DNA from: Termitomyces sp. T153
Taxonomy: Eukaryota; Basidiomycota; Agaricomycetes; Agaricales; Lyophyllaceae
Direction of reading: 5' to 3'
DNA length: 64,000 bases
Assembly: GCA_018296165.2 (NCBI GenBank)
Contig: JACKQL020000005.1
Coordinates: 868,001 to 932,000, forward strand
A model generated the notes under the pieces. That model saw only the letters and a list, made by a program, of their open reading frames with translations, was not told the DNA's origin and made no database searches. The number at the start of each line of letters is the position of its first letter. The stretch's first letter is position 1. Below, piece by piece: positions 32,460 through 44,968 of this stretch. A program made the position numbers and the translations under genes.

Positions 32460-34905
32460 GATTGTCCACATGGTGTGTCCCATCACCTGTCATTTAAGAC
32501 AACTGCAAATAAAGTGTCCCTGCTCACCACATAGGATGCATGCGCCCTCCTTCCATCGTTTCTCCTGCGTTTTCTCTGGCACATTGATCCACAGGCTATC
32601 CCAAATCCTGTTTGCACATAAGGCTTCTTGGTCATTGGCGGGGTCCAGAATGTTGTCATGGTTGTCAGGGTTGGTGTCCAGGGGTTCTGGAGTTTCATGG
32701 AGGTTGGTGGCATGGAGCTAGGCTGGCAGATGTTGCCCCGGAGGTCGGTTGGTGCTGGTAATTCCTTGGCCTGAGGGAAAATGGGGGGCAGGGTTGGCAG
32801 GGTTAGTGGGGATTGAGGACTGAACACTGTTGGTCATTCCAGCCTGCCAGTTGGTGTTACCAGAGGCGTTCCAGGGGGTCCAGGGCACTGTGTTTTCACT
32901 GCAATCTTCCCAGTAACATTGGTTGACCTGGGTAACACGCACCTTGTACCTGTCGTAGGTGGTTTGCTTGGGTGTGAGGTGAAGGACATCCTTGATTTGT
33001 TGAGGCAGGGCGTGACAGAGGGTGAATCAGAGAGCATTGTAGTTCCAGCCAGTCTTGTAGGCTTCCCGTTTGAACTGTACAATAAAGGTTGTGAAGTGTT
33101 TGTTGTTGCACATTTGGAGGTTGAAGAGATTTTCCTCCACCTCTGCTACAGTGTCAAAGACGCCGAACTTACTCAAGAAATCCTGGGTGAAAGCAAGCCA
33201 ATAGTGGAGCACGGGGTTGTTGGAGTCAAACCGGAGTAGCACGGTGTAATGATCGAAGGTGATACCCTGTAAATATGACATGGCGAAGGCCACTCATGAG
33301 CTCTTGAGTTAGAAGGTAATCAGCTTAGCTTGGAACATAGTCAGACACTGGGTTAGAAAGATTCACCACTTCCGGGGGTTGTGGCCAGTGAAGGGTTCGG
33401 GTTTCTGAATGTCAAGCTTACCCTCCCAGGCCAGTGTGTCATGGGTATTGTCCTGTGGATTTTGAGCTCAGGGTGGGGGTCCAGCATTGTAGTAGTAATA
33501 GTAGTTGTTCCCGTTTCTGTGCTGGGGGGGGAAGTTGTCCATCGCCAGGCCCCATCCCCCAGGGGGTCTGCCATTGGGTGGCCCTCTGCTGGGGGAGTTG
33601 ACCTGCATTGCCCGGGGTGGGCCCCAGGGCCCATCAAGGGGGTCCTCCAGGGGTGGGGGGTCTGAAATAATTAGTGTCGGTGGGAGGGTTAGGTATTGGA
33701 GCAAGTGGGGGACAAGGATGGTTGGTAAGGAAGGGTGGTTGGGGCACCCTGGGACCTGTGGGCTGTCGCGGGGGGACTGGGCATTGGGATGAGGCAGAGA
33801 GGCATTGACATGAGGGGCACAGAGGTCGAAGTGGGGGAGTCGGTCTCATGGAGGTCCGTTGCATGGGGCGTGCTCGTCGGCAGGGTTACCAGGCTCGTCA
33901 ATGTAGGAGAGAGTCTGATTGTTGTCATTGACATGTGGGGGTGGCCATTGGGAATGGGGTTCAGAGACGGTGGGCTGGTCCCAGGTTCAGAAGGTGCTGG
34001 GGACGGAGTTGGCCCAGGGGCAAGTGGAGAGGGCCATGGTATGGGTGGCTGGTTGGTCAAACAATCCCCCCATGGGGTTGAGGTTCCTCAAGATGCTGGA
34101 GGCCACATTGAGTTCTTCCTGCTGACAGGGAACGGAAGGCAGGGCTTCACTTCATGTTCTGATGGGCTCCTTGCATTGCACATGGAAGGAGTGGGTGGGG
34201 TCTAGAGGGTCTTCAAAGGGGCAGGGGTTCAGGCTGGTGTGGATTTTTTTGACCAATGCGCAGAGCTCGTTCCATAAGTTATTGTCAATGCCCAGAGTGC
34301 CTTGCGTAGTCTCTGGGAAGTTCCCTTGCAGATAGCACTTGTGGAAGTCAAGGAGTCAATCCACCCAGACTTCCAGAGTCATGGAGGTGTTGGGGTAACC
34401 TAGGTTGGTGAGGAGGGTGCAGGTGCATCTTGCAAACTCCGTGGGAGAGAGGCAGAGGAAGCAGAGGACTTTGTTGTGTTGTTGGGCGTAGGCTTCGACC
34501 CTCTGCTGCCTGGGAGAAGGAGGAGCTTGAGCAGGGAACAGCATACAAGGGGGGGGAATAATTATCCATAGGCTCCAGAGGGGTTGGAGCTGCAGTGGGG
34601 ACTGGGTACGCATAATAGTGGGTGGGGGGAAGGTAGGTGGGGTTAGGGGGTGCTGCAGAGTATCCTCCAGAGTACATATGGGGATTGTTGCCATCAGTGG
34701 AGAATGTGGGAGGGTGGCGCCAGCCCGGAGGTATTCCCTGGCTGATGGAGGAGGCATAGAATGCCTGGTTGGGATCAGGAGTCCAGTGACGAGGGACATA
34801 CTGATCTGTGGGGGGGCCTGGGTAGAACGGAGCATAGGGGTTTTCCAGTACTGGTCAACCATAGACATTGGTTAGGTAGCCAGTGGGGTTGTATGTGGGG
34901 TTATA
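32460..34905 (-). pseudogene. gag: Gag of element 4
   Basis: Several frames are needed. Near 34300-34868 there is a Pro/Tyr-rich N-terminal region; near 33027-33293 a capsid-like segment (FAMSYLQGITFDHYTVLL, then FLSKFGVFDTVAEVEENL); near 32530 a zinc knuckle CILCGEQGHFICSC with the classic C-x2-C-x4-H-x4-C spacing. Frameshifts and stops break it, so it is not expected to give a full Gag. Confidence 0.7.
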
Positions 34906-34946
34906 CACAGACATCGAGAACAGGGTAAGGGGTAGTCTTGATATTA

Positions 34947-35895
34947 TGTCAGGTTCCACTGATGATGGGGGCTCAGCTACACTGGTGAGTCCTTACTAGG
35001 TGGACGTGATGTCCTGTGCTTATAACCAAGCGTCTGGTAGTGGCATGGAGGGACTTGCAAGGGGGAGCTAGGGGGCAGTCCGAGCAAGTCTGGAGTGGTT
35101 TGGGGGCATCTAAGACCAAGTATACTAGTCATTGAACCTGGACGGGTGCTGGAACAAGTTTGTGGGCATGCAAATAGAATGCGGGGTAAGCAGAGGCTTT
35201 GCAGTTGATGGGGGCAGAGCTGGAGTTTGATGGGAGATCACCAAGACATGAGGGGTTCCTGGGCCAAGCAGGGAACAAGGTCCAGGGTTGTCATAGGAAT
35301 GTTTGGGTCGTAGTGCACATGCGGAGTTCATACTGTTGTTGGAGATGAAAGGAACTTAGGAAGACAAAGGAACTATACACAGTCAAGACGAGGTGGAGAT
35401 GAGGCAAGACAAGACAGAGAACAGAGATAGATTCAAAACTGAAAATAGAGACAGCGATGAGATGAAAGACAAGACATAGAAAACCGGTAAATGCAATATC
35501 AAGACTAAAGTACTAGGGGTTACTCTATAACTTATATACCTACTACTGGGTGGCTCTGGAGGGCAGAGGATATGGTGGCGGGCTTGACAGAACTGCGTGG
35601 AGTTGACAGTTGTCAGGTGCAATCTTGGAGCAGGCCGCAGTGACATTCTGATGGGATCAGTTGGAAAGCGGATTGTTCCGGGGTTGGGGAAGGCCTTGGG
35701 AGTCCAGGGGAATTCAGGGGATGCATCAACTGCTGCGGAGAAGGCATCGGAGTTGATCAAGGAGCTGTCGGGGTCTGCCAAGGAAGTGTCAGAGTTGCCC
35801 AAAGTGGGCACAGAGGGTGGGTGAGGGTTGGGGAGTTTGGCGGAGCATTGGGGGGGCTGGGGGTGGTGTCGGGGTCTAGAGAGCAGGTTGTGACA
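34947..35895 (-). repeat. 5' LTR of element 4
   Basis: Direct repeat of 24449-25386; the TGACA end is followed by the target duplicate CTCTT. Confidence 0.92.
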
Positions 35896-35900
35896 CTCTT

Positions 35901-36354
35901 CATTCCACTGATCTGTTGTGATATGGTACATTTTTCTTGGGCTCCTTGAGGGGGATAGTATGTGTCCATAATACTGTTGATAACAAGAATATTTACAGGA
36001 GAGCAACTGTCACTAAGGGTTGAGATTGGTGTTATCACTGGGCACCTCCCCCATCTCACCCTCCTCCCAGTCTTCCTCTCCAACTCTGTTCACCTCTTGC
36101 CAAGCTAAGACTGCTTGGCAATTGCCCCTATATCCCACCACTGTTGCTAGTGATTGCTAAGCAACAGCAAACCTTGCCCTTGCCTCCAACAATTCTTTCC
36201 TTGCTCTTTCCAACTCCCTCTGAAACCTCCTCTCCATCCCTACTACCCTCTTGTCATAACTCCTCAGCAACATTGCTGACATTAGTGGTGTTGGCAAGGC
36301 CAGGTCTTCCCCCAGCCACTCCAGTTCATTGTTGCCAATCTGTTGCAGTGGCAC
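35901..36354 (+). other. Element 2, second piece, with remnant of its accessory gene on the minus strand
   Basis: Homologous to the reverse complement of element 3, about 40430-40870. On the minus strand 36157-36354 it encodes NELEWLGEDLALPTPL and a charged helix (ERRFQRELERARKELLEARA), the counterpart of ELEWLGEDLGWPTPL in the element 3 accessory gene. This shows the accessory gene was already present in this old copy. Confidence 0.78.
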
Positions 36355-37488
36355 TGTCAGGTTCTGCTGACCATGGGGGCTCAGCTACACTGGGCAAGTC
36401 CTTACTAGGCAGACATGATTCCATGCACTGACCACTGAGCACTTGGAGGTGTTGCAAACACTGGGGACTTGTGAGGATAATTCATGGGAATTGATCCAAG
36501 CAAGTCCAGGGAGGTCCAGAGGAGTAGAGGATGAGTTGTGGGGAAGGAGGACAGGCTTGGCGGGGTTCAGACATAAGTCCATATGTGAGTATTGTGGGTG
36601 TGGAGGAGGCGGAGGCTACACAAATGATGGGAGTGGAGCCGGAATTCTGATGGGGGATCAATGGGGGTTGATAGAGTTCAGAGCCAAGTGTGTAGCGAGG
36701 TCCAGAGTTGGTGAAAGAGTGTTGGAGGTTTGTAATCATAATCGTGGAGTTTGTGAGGGTGTTATGGTTGAGAGGACTTGAACACAATAGACAGAATCAA
36801 ACGAGATGAGATGGAGTCAAACAAAATGAGATGGAGACGAGATGAGAGCAGGAATAGATTCAGGTGGAGACATGGAATGATAATGAAATGATAATGGAAT
36901 AGAGGCAAGACAAGACCAGGAGATGGAGAATAGAGAAAATGAGACATGGAACACAAAACATGAGAAGAAACAATCAGAAACACATCAGGTAAGGCAGGTA
37001 ATCTCAAGACTAGAGTATGAAGAGCTACTCTACATCTTATATACTGACTACTGGAGAGCTCCAGGAATGTCAGCTGTGGTGGCGGGGCTTGGTGGAGCTT
37101 GATGGAGTCAACAGGTGTCAGTTACAACCAGAAGATGGGCTGCATTGATATGTTGATGGGATCAATTGTTGACATGGGCCGTTCTGAGGTCATTGTGATA
37201 CTCCAAGGTAAGTCAGAGGAACCAGAATGTCAAGTCGATGACATGTAACGGGATCAGGCACAGCAGGGGAGTGGTCCCAGGGGCTCAGGAGATCCAGGGG
37301 AAGTGCTGGCAGCTGTGGGGAAGACATTGGAGTTGGCCAGGGGGCCGTCAGAGTTAGCTGAGAATGCATCAGAGTTAGCCAGAGTAGGTGTGGAGTGCTG
37401 GGGGAGTTTGACGGAGCATCAGGAGAGGTTCTGGGGGGACAGGGGTTTGTTGGGTGATGTATGGGGGTCCAGGGAATGGGTTGTGACA
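36355..37488 (-). repeat. 3' LTR of element 5
   Basis: TGTCAGGTTCTGC...GGGTTGTGACA, same family as the element 4 LTR, followed inward by a purine tract (AAGGAGGGGTGA on the minus strand). It cuts off element 2 at 36354. Confidence 0.85.
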
Positions 37489-37506
37489 TCACCCCTCCTT
37501 CAGCGT
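37489..37506 (-). other. Element 5 internal sequence, first piece, ending at element 3
   Basis: Eighteen bases, tcacccctccttcagcgt, homologous to 25387-25404 of element 4. The last four (GCGT) are the target duplicate of element 3; the other copy is GCAT at 48723-48726. Confidence 0.8.
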
Positions 37507-38584
37507 TGATGTGCTCCTATGCCACCTAGTGCCATGCAGGAAACCAAAAAAAAAAGAACCTAACACTCGTCACTAGATAGGGTAGCTGGCAGTAGGAAGT
37601 TAATAGTTGAGGGCGAGTCAGTAACCGTCCCAGAGAACTAGAGCAAAAGTGGTGGCGTGCAAGTGAAGCCGAAAATAGTCGCTACAGCTAACAATAGTCG
37701 CAGCGAACTTAAAATGGTGGCGGGGAGAGTAAAGGAGAGAGACAGCAGTAAGAGTAAAACTGAGATAGAAGGACAAACGTAAAGTTGTCGCTAGCCGTAA
37801 TTGCTAGAGTCGCTAAGTTGAAATAACGCTAATAGGCACCTGTAGACGGTACCACACTAAGTCAAGGTCGAGGTCGAAGAGGCTTGTCGCTAAGCCAAAG
37901 TCGAAGACAAGATGAGGGAAAGAGATGGGGCAAATGAAATCTTAAGCTGGTAGCTTATAGAGAGGGGAGTGATATGATGGTGATTTGATGGTAAAATTCG
38001 ATGGGGTGATGTCTATGTACAGGCAGTATTTATACGTTTTTGAAGTATAGTAAGGGAAGGTAAGTAATTAAGCGCCACTAGCGGCAGCGTCTGCCACTCT
38101 GTTTAGGTTGCGTGCCAGGCGTCAGTCCGTAACTAAGTAAAAAGTCATAGGTGAAGCCTTGGCGATGACTAATTGCTAATAAGAACCAAAAAGAGAACGA
38201 GTCCGATGTCAATACCTGAAGTATGAACACCGTTCAGGGATGTCGGTAAGCTCAACAAGGAGAATGATAGTAACAAAAGTACGTGTCTGGTAATATGTCC
38301 ATATATAGTAAAGGAACGCCGTCTTGTCGCTAGGATTGCTAAGGTCACTAATAATTGTCACCAAGGGGGTCTAGGCCTTGATGGTCCAGGCCCAAGTTCC
38401 AGGCTTTGCGTGATGTTCCCCGTGATCGATAAGTCTTGTGGTCACTAGAGTCTTGTGCTTCGGTCCAATCCTCGGGCTAAGTCCCATGTGCTGAGTGTTG
38501 TGACTTGTGTCAAATTTGAAGTAGTCAGCTGCCGCTAAGTCCAAACTGCCAAAAAAGGTGCTCAGCGATAACTGGGGCTCATCA
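37507..38584 (-). repeat. 3' LTR of element 3
   Basis: 1078 bp, near-identical to 47641-48722. A TATA-like tatttatacg lies near 38027 (minus-strand cgtataaata). Confidence 0.95.
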
Positions 38585-38757
38585 TCCTCCCCCATACTGA
38601 AATATTGACTGTCCTCAGTCAACCCAAAAGTCACGGGCTTGATTGCTTGGTCCGTGCGCCCAAGGGATTCGAATAAAAGTGGCTGGCGATATCGCTTGAA
38701 CTTCATCATCCCCCTTCCTTACCATCTAATCTCTTCTAGCATCTCAATCTTATCGCT

Positions 38758-40762
38758 ATGTCCGATCTTGCCTCCCAATTTGAGAAGATCACCATGGCCC
38801 ACGCCTTCCTTGATCAGGTCGACAGGTTGCTCGCGGTGGCCCATGCATCGTTGGCGAAGGATCCTTGCTTGGCGGTCACCGCCATCTTTCAGACGTGGCT
38901 CCAGTGGTTCAAGACCTCAGGGAGTGGAGTCGAGTGGCTGGAGTTGGCGACTGTTGAGAAGGAGTGTCACCAGTTATATGAGAAGTACAAGGGGGAAGAA
39001 TGGGTTCGCCCATTCGATGTTCACTTTGGAAGTTCCTTTTCTTCCTTTTAGCACCAACTTCTAATGTGATTGCTAGGTGCCAATCGACCCTTCGCTGGAG
39101 TTCCTGATGGACGATCTCACGGCGGGAATGACGGTAAGTGCCCCGGCAGTCGCTAGTGCTAGCGACCCCGCTAAGGTACGTTAGCTCTTTGAAGACTTGT
39201 CACCGAATGACCAGTTCCTCTTCCAGCACCCAGTAGGTGCGTTAGCGGTGGCGAGGGGGGAGGGACGGAGCGAGGGTCGTAGGAACAAAGAGGCGGCAAA
39301 TTGTGGGGACATTCAAGAGGCGGGCCCCTCGACTCCCAAGGCTGCAGCTGGCGGCGTCGCTAGGGGGTTGGCAACATTGCCAAAATTGGCGACAATCCCA
39401 AAGAGCAAAGGAAAGGGGAAAGGAAAGGCAAAGGCACAAGATGAGGAGGACGAGGATATTGAGGTGAGTCGTTTTCTTTCCTTTCGCTGATTCTTGGCGA
39501 CGACCGCTAACCTTTCCTGCAGGATCATGTTGAAGAAACATTTACCGACAAGCGCTTGGCGACACTCCTTCGATAGCGAAGGACGACGACGGTGGTGGAT
39601 ACGGGACTGGGAGCAGGAGTGAAGCTGGACAAGGCCAAGGGCAAGGTAACAGTGTCGCTAGAGAAGTGGCAAGAGTATAAGTGCACGCAAGGAGCGGTGA
39701 GTACTTAGCGGTTCTTTTCTCTTTTTGTCGCTAACGCTTTCTTCTAGTGCGACAATTGCTGGGCAGATAACGACCCAGAAGGCTGTTGGTACCCCACGGG
39801 GGTCCAGCCTTGCTATCGTTGCAACAGCACTAGGAAGAGCTGCTCGCACAGCGGCCTGTCATCGAGGAGCACAGGCAGCAAATTCGCTAAGAGGATAGCA
39901 ATTAAGGCAGCGTCGGTAAGGAGTGCGAGGGCCTTCGTGGAGAGGCAGAGGGAACTGGCGAGGAGAGGGGAGCCGATTGAGGTCAAACATTCGAGCTTGA
40001 CCTTGCCGACGTCGCAGGAGGAGGGCTTGGTTGGAGGTAGTGGAGGCGCTAGGGTGAAGAGTAGGGAGATGGTGGAGAGCAACGAGGATGACAACAACAA
40101 TGATAGTGACGGCGACATGCCCCGAGCGCTGAAATGAGCCGCAAGCCCATCATTGGTTGCTAGCGCTAAGCGACCTTGGACGGTCGCCAGCGAGGAGGGA
40201 AGGGAGGACGTGGAGATGAGGGAGATGACTCCCTTGGCGATGGTTGCCGAGGTGGAGGCGAGTGACATGGAGATCGAGGGTGAGGAGGAGGTGGAGGCCG
40301 TACCCGTCGCTACTGAGGAGGAAGAACGAGCTGAAGAGGTCGAGGTTGTACAACGAGTAAGTTATTTTCTTCCGCTAGCTACCTGATCGCTAACCACTTT
40401 GCTAGGGAACATGGAGCGACACGCCGTTGCGTCAGGTGGGCGACGACGAGCTGGAGTGGCTGGGCGAGGACCTCGGATGGCCGACGCCGCTAACGTCGGC
40501 GGCGTCGCTACTGGACTTTGACGAGAGGGCAGCGGGAGTGGAACAACGGTTCCGAAGGGAGCTGGAGGCGGCGAGGGAGGAGTTGTTAGCGGCACGGGCT
40601 CGCTACACGGTTGCTAGGCGGACGCTAGTGACTCTGGCGGGATATTGACGCGACTGCCAGGCCTTCCTGGCCTGGCAGGAGGAGAACAACATCGGTGAGG
40701 GGGATTGGGAGGAGACGGAGGCGATGGAGGTTCCTGACAACGACGCTGACCTTGATGCTTAG
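38758..40762 (+). pseudogene. Opposite-strand accessory gene of element 3, Zn2Cys6-like protein
   Basis: Six exons fit with all introns in phase 0 and 49-59 nt long: 38758-39018 (end least sure), 39077-39175, 39227-39463, 39523-39696, 39748-40356, 40406-40762; 578 codons. Three in-frame stops remain: TAG 39574, TGA 40135, TGA 40646. The N-terminus (MSDLASQFEKITMAHAFLDQ) is helical. Exon 5 opens exactly at CDNC and holds C-x2-C-x8-C-x8-C-x2-C-x6-C (residues about 258-289), close to the fungal Zn2Cys6 pattern. An acidic stretch and a charged helix (RFRRELEAAREELLAAR) follow. The start is 173 bp from the LTR, on the strand opposite to gag-pol. Splice-consistent frames argue for a once real gene. 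The biochemical role is unknown. Confidence 0.72.
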
Positions 40763-41194
40763 CGACAGTCGCCTCCTGTATATAAATTTTATATTTTTGT
40801 TAGTAATTTGGACCTAGATTGGCCCCTTTAAGGGGCTCCAAAATGTATAGTATCTTTGGCGAGCAATCAGAAAGTGAAATAAAACAAAAGAAAGAAAGCA
40901 AAAATCAATTGGGCATACTAGCGACTGTCGCCTAATGCTAGCGACATCTTGAAGGCAAATGCTCAGTAGATCATCATGGTGAATTACCCCTAGAGGTGTG
41001 CCGAGCGCTGGCGACAGAATAGCCTAGCACAGCATTGAAACAAGACAGTAATAAAGTAAAGTGTCTGTGAAAGGCTTTTTAACTGTATCAAAAAATGAAA
41101 GAGTAACAAAATGAAAAGGACTTAGGTTTTGTAAAGTAATTGTTGACGGTTTTTCTGGGTAGTAGAGATGAGAGCAGTAAGAAACGAAGCAGAG
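40763..41194. other. Interval between accessory gene and pol of element 3
   Basis: The two convergent genes end here. No gene seen. aattttatatttttg near 40785 is A/T-rich and could serve for transcript ends. Confidence 0.5.
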
Positions 41195-44100
41195 TTAGGA
41201 TTTGTCGCTAAGGCCTAGCAAAAGGTAGTTTTCTTCTTCACTGGCATCTTTGCCAGTGTCATCGTTGTCAACAAGTTCGGTTTGTTCCAGTTCTCGGAGA
41301 TGCGAAGTGTCGATGTTGAAAGCGTTGCTAGGCACGGTTATGTGTTCTCTAGCGAGATAGGGGATTAAGCGGAAGGCAGCAACCGGGCGATGTAGAACTG
41401 AGCCATCTAGTTCGCAAAGAATGTAAGCTCCTCCACGGTTGCGAGAGATTACCACAAGTGGGCCTAGGTAACGCGGCTTCATTTTCTTGTTATGCGTTAC
41501 TTCGATTCTCGTATTCCTCATTAGTACGAGGTCACCTGTTTTGAAGTTGTAATCGCGAATCGTAGCGGCATGATCTTTCTCGAAGCAAATGGCGGCCAGG
41601 TGACGGGCACTAAGCACTTGGCTATGCAGGCGGTCGAGATCTTCTTGGCGGCGCTGAAGGTCAATCGCTCAGCGGGCTATGAGATCGGTGGTTGATAATA
41701 ACAAGTTTGGCGGCGGTTGCAAATATGTCGCTTCAACTATGTTAGCAGGCAGGAGAGGGTGGGTACTGGTCGTTGCGTAGTAAGGGGAGCAACCCATTCG
41801 CTTGCGCACTGTAACACGTTCTGACCAAAAGACCAAGTAAGTAGCCATACTCCACCTAAACTGATCGCCATCAACCGCTTTGAAAAGGGCTTGGCGAACG
41901 TCAAAGTGAGGCCACTTGACTATTCCATTAGCGCGCTTATTATAACCAGAGATCCGGATATGGTGTAAGTTATACTTCTTCGCCAAATAGGTAACTGCTT
42001 TTAGGATCGGGGGTCCATTGTCGGTCACGATTTCGCTAAGCGCTCCCCAACGACAAATGACGTCCTCGTATAGCCACTTGGCAATAGCTTCGGTGTTTTC
42101 TCGGGTGAGCATGCAAAATTCCGGGTAATGAGTTAGCGAACAACGTCCTTGGATGATGTACTTGAACTTATTGGAGGGCGGCATGAACATGGTATCGACG
42201 TATATCTTGCTGAACAAAGGCGCCGGGGTAGCAACAGTTGGCGGAATAAGCACTTTAGTTGTCTGGTGTATCTGACAGAGATGGCAGGTCCTAAGGTATC
42301 ACATGATGTTGGCGCTAACTTGGGGCCACCAGAATCGTTCTAAAAGAGCAGAGCGAGTAGCAAAGAAGCCTCTGTGTCCCAAGTCGTTGTGCATCGCCTT
42401 CAAGACCCGTAAGCGACTGGCGATAGGGACGAACACCTTGTGAGCACCATCTCGACTTCTTCGCCAAAGTTTGCCTCCCATAACGAAAAACATAGATGCA
42501 TAGCGAACAAAAGTGGCATAATCTTTGTCGCTAAAGCCTTTGGGTCAGATTAGATTGTGAAGCCATTTCTCAACTAAGAGTACACGGGCATCATTGGTGG
42601 TAGCTTTGGCACTGCGGGGTACATCGCTATAAGTAGTGGTGCCATCGTCTTGGAGGGGGGTTATATTGTCGCTGGTCGCTAATCGTGGAGCAGTGTCGGT
42701 GTCGCTGGCAAAAGTTGCTAAAGTAGGCGAACAGCCGAGATCGGCCACAGGGGATAAGCGACGTGTGGCCGTTGAGAGATGGCGAAGGAGCGGCAGCGGT
42801 AACTGGACCTGGTGGATGAACCCATGCAAGCAATCAATCCAATCCTCATAGGCAGAGTTGTCGCTATTGTCAACAGGGGGATCATCAGGCTGTGGCAGGC
42901 GCCACGACAGACCATCCGGGCCGTGGAAAGTTCCCTTGACGTGCACCAGCTTGAAGTGGAACATCAGAATCGCCATAATCCAGCAGTTCATGCTAGCAGA
43001 AGGCTGAATGTCGGAGTTCTGAAGCATACCCTTAATGTAGTGAGCGTCGACTTCGATGATGAGGTTCCTAACGCCAATTAGGTACATCCGTAAAGCTTGT
43101 AGCGCTCGATAAAGGCCGTAAAGCTCCAACTTAGGCTGACTGAATCGTGCTTCTCTGTCGTTTAGCATAATTGACCCGAAACGATTGTAGCGGCGCTCCT
43201 TGCGATTATCGCTAGCACACTGGCAAAGGTAATATCCGACCGCTATATACGACGTATTGACCGCTAAGATGACGGGGTCAGGCGATTCATAGTCAATAGG
43301 AACCAGGGGCTTAGCGTCTTGTAAGGCCTTCACGAGGTCACGTTGAGCATTAATCTGATCGGGACCAAACTCAAAAGGGATGCCAACGCGAGTAAGTTTC
43401 GTCAGGTTATGGGCTCGATGGGCAAAGTTTTTGACGAAAATCCTTAGCACCCCAACGGTACCTAAAAAGGCGCGGACTTCCAATAGTGACTTGCAAGGAC
43501 CCCATTGCTTGATTAGCGCTAGGCGATTTTCGTCGGGGATTCGACCGCTAGGAGTACAAACGTGACCGAGAATCTTGAATGTCGGGGCGCAAAAAACAAG
43601 TTTGTGACCAGAAAAAGTGCCACCGCAATATTTCATCCGCTGAAGGATCCTGTTAAGAAGTTCAAAGAACTCCCAGAGCGCTAGGCAGATGTTCGGATTA
43701 GCGGGATGCTTAGCGGGTTTACCATTAACGATCTTCCAGTCCTTGGGTCCTTTAGCGCCAACGTCATCGATAAAGCTGAGCACGTTGTGGGGTATCTCTG
43801 GCTGCAGAATAAAGGTAATGTCGTCGTGAAATATAGGCACAGAGTTGGTCCACCCCATCGGCAAGGTTACTAAGCAAAGAGCGCCAAACGGAGTCTGGAA
43901 TGTCGTTAAATCACATGATGCTGGGTCGATAAGTCACTCGTTGTAGCCAACGTAGAGGTCGAGAGTGGCACCACAAATGCGTCCAGCAAAAGATTTGGCG
44001 ACATGATCTGGAAAAGGTGGTACTCCGGAATGGCAAATGGTGACATGGTTGAGCGGCTCTAGACTGTGTACAATCCTGAGCTTACCATTTTTCTTGAGAA

Positions 44101-44968
44101 CGCAAAACCATCGCGAGCGATAAGCGGAATTCGAGGGTTCATAGACGCCGGCGCTGATCTTGTCGCGAATAATTTCGCATACTTCCTTTTCTAGTCCTGG
44201 GGGTATGGGGTGATTGTGCTGAACCCAAGGTACGTGCAGAATTGTTGGTATGCATACTGGCGGGAAGAAGTCGGGGCGCAAACTTCCTCGTTCGGAATCT
44301 TCCCAAGCAAAGGCTTTTTCTTGCTTGGCGACCATGTTGACCAATACGTTGATTTTGTCACTAGTGAGGAACCCAGTGTCGTGGTCGCTAACCAATTTTG
44401 CTTGTTGCTCGCTGGTGAATCGCTTTGTCGGGACGAAAGGTGGCGGGTTTGGGTTAAGCGGAGGAATGGTTGCTAGTGGATCGCCTATAACTTGACGCTC
44501 GATTCAAAAGTCTTCGCTAACGTGGCTGGCGACCAGTTTGGTTTTCATGACGACGGGTTTATACTTCTTCTTGACCTGTACTCCTTTTTGCTTAGGAGGT
44601 TCGTTAGCAACATACTGAGCGGGGAATGGGATGTTAACATAGGTGGGGGTAGTGTCCGTAACACATGTATCAAAGGGCAAAGTCTGTCCAAGAATCAAGG
44701 GATTAGATGTATCAGTAGAAACGAGATAAGAACGAGGTGGAAGGGACAAATCAGAAATGTTGCTAGCCATAGCGTAAAGGTATGCTAGTGCGGGATTAGT
44801 CTGTGTGTTAGAATCGGTAAGTAAAATGTCTTTGTCCAAATCACAAGAAGCTATACACGTCGCTAGACCAGTTGAATGGTCATAGCTGATAATGATCACT
44901 AGGTTGCTATCTTCTTCATTGCCTCCGGCAATGAAAGCAATGGGGTGCCTCTGTTTTGAAGCAAACAT
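41195..44968 (-). pseudogene. pol: pol of element 3: reverse transcriptase, RNase H, integrase
   Basis: One continuous frame with five TGA codons (44504, 43934, 42545, 42299, 41669, lowest base given). The start overlaps the protease frame by 53 nt in the +1 frame. Domains in order: linker (VQVKKKYKPVVMKTK); reverse transcriptase (KLRIVHSLEPLNHVTI, LDLYVGYNE, MGWTNSVPIFHDDITF, SFIDDVGAKG as the YxDD-type box); connection and RNase H (ILAVNTSYIAVGYYL, LIIEVDAHYIKGMLQ); zinc finger (MHNDLGHRGFF..., RTCHLC); integrase core with D (KIYVDTMFM), D (SEIVTDNGPP) and a region where the expected Glu is replaced (ANGIVKWPHFD has V-K-W where element 1 has K-I-E-R-P). Several TGA positions correspond to Arg, Gln or Trp in elements 1 or 2. 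Confidence 0.88.

Larger units (their letters stand above)
24449..35895 (-). mobile_element. Ty3/gypsy element 4 (minus strand, RT core deleted)
   Basis: LTRs at 24449-25386 and 34947-35895 (TGTCA...TGACA), with a perfect 5-bp target duplication CTCTT at 24444-24448 and 35896-35900. On the minus strand it carries gag, protease, a reverse transcriptase missing its catalytic core, RNase H and integrase. A purine tract (AAGGGGGGGTGA) touches the 3' LTR at 25387-25398. An opposite-strand accessory gene (25596-28368) lies between integrase and the 3' LTR. A solo LTR of the same family (26012-27168) is inserted in it. Without the RT core it must have been copied by enzymes from another element, unless the deletion came after insertion. 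Confidence 0.92.
14877..36354 (+). mobile_element. Ty3/gypsy element 2 (old, plus strand, interrupted and truncated)
   Basis: Same family as element 3 but heavily decayed and CpG-poor. The 5' LTR occupies 14877-18062 including two insertions; without them it is about 1.1 kb, as in element 3. Gag-pol remnants occupy 18112-24049. The 3' non-coding part runs to 24448, is interrupted by element 4 (24449-35895, TSD CTCTT), resumes at 35896 (ggtacatttttcttgggctc, homologous to the element 3 sequence near 40840) and is cut at 36355 by the LTR of element 5. No 3' LTR of element 2 was found. Confidence 0.85.

Noticed and set aside
33353..34205. Plus-strand Gly/Val-rich frames opposite element 4 gag
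   Set aside because: They mirror the Pro-rich gag linker on the other strand and do not continue with introns, unlike the accessory gene at 25596-28368.
24449..36354. Reading 24449 and 36355 LTRs as the two ends of one element
   Set aside because: The CTCTT duplicates and the continuation of element 2 at 35896 show that the right end of element 4 is 35895.
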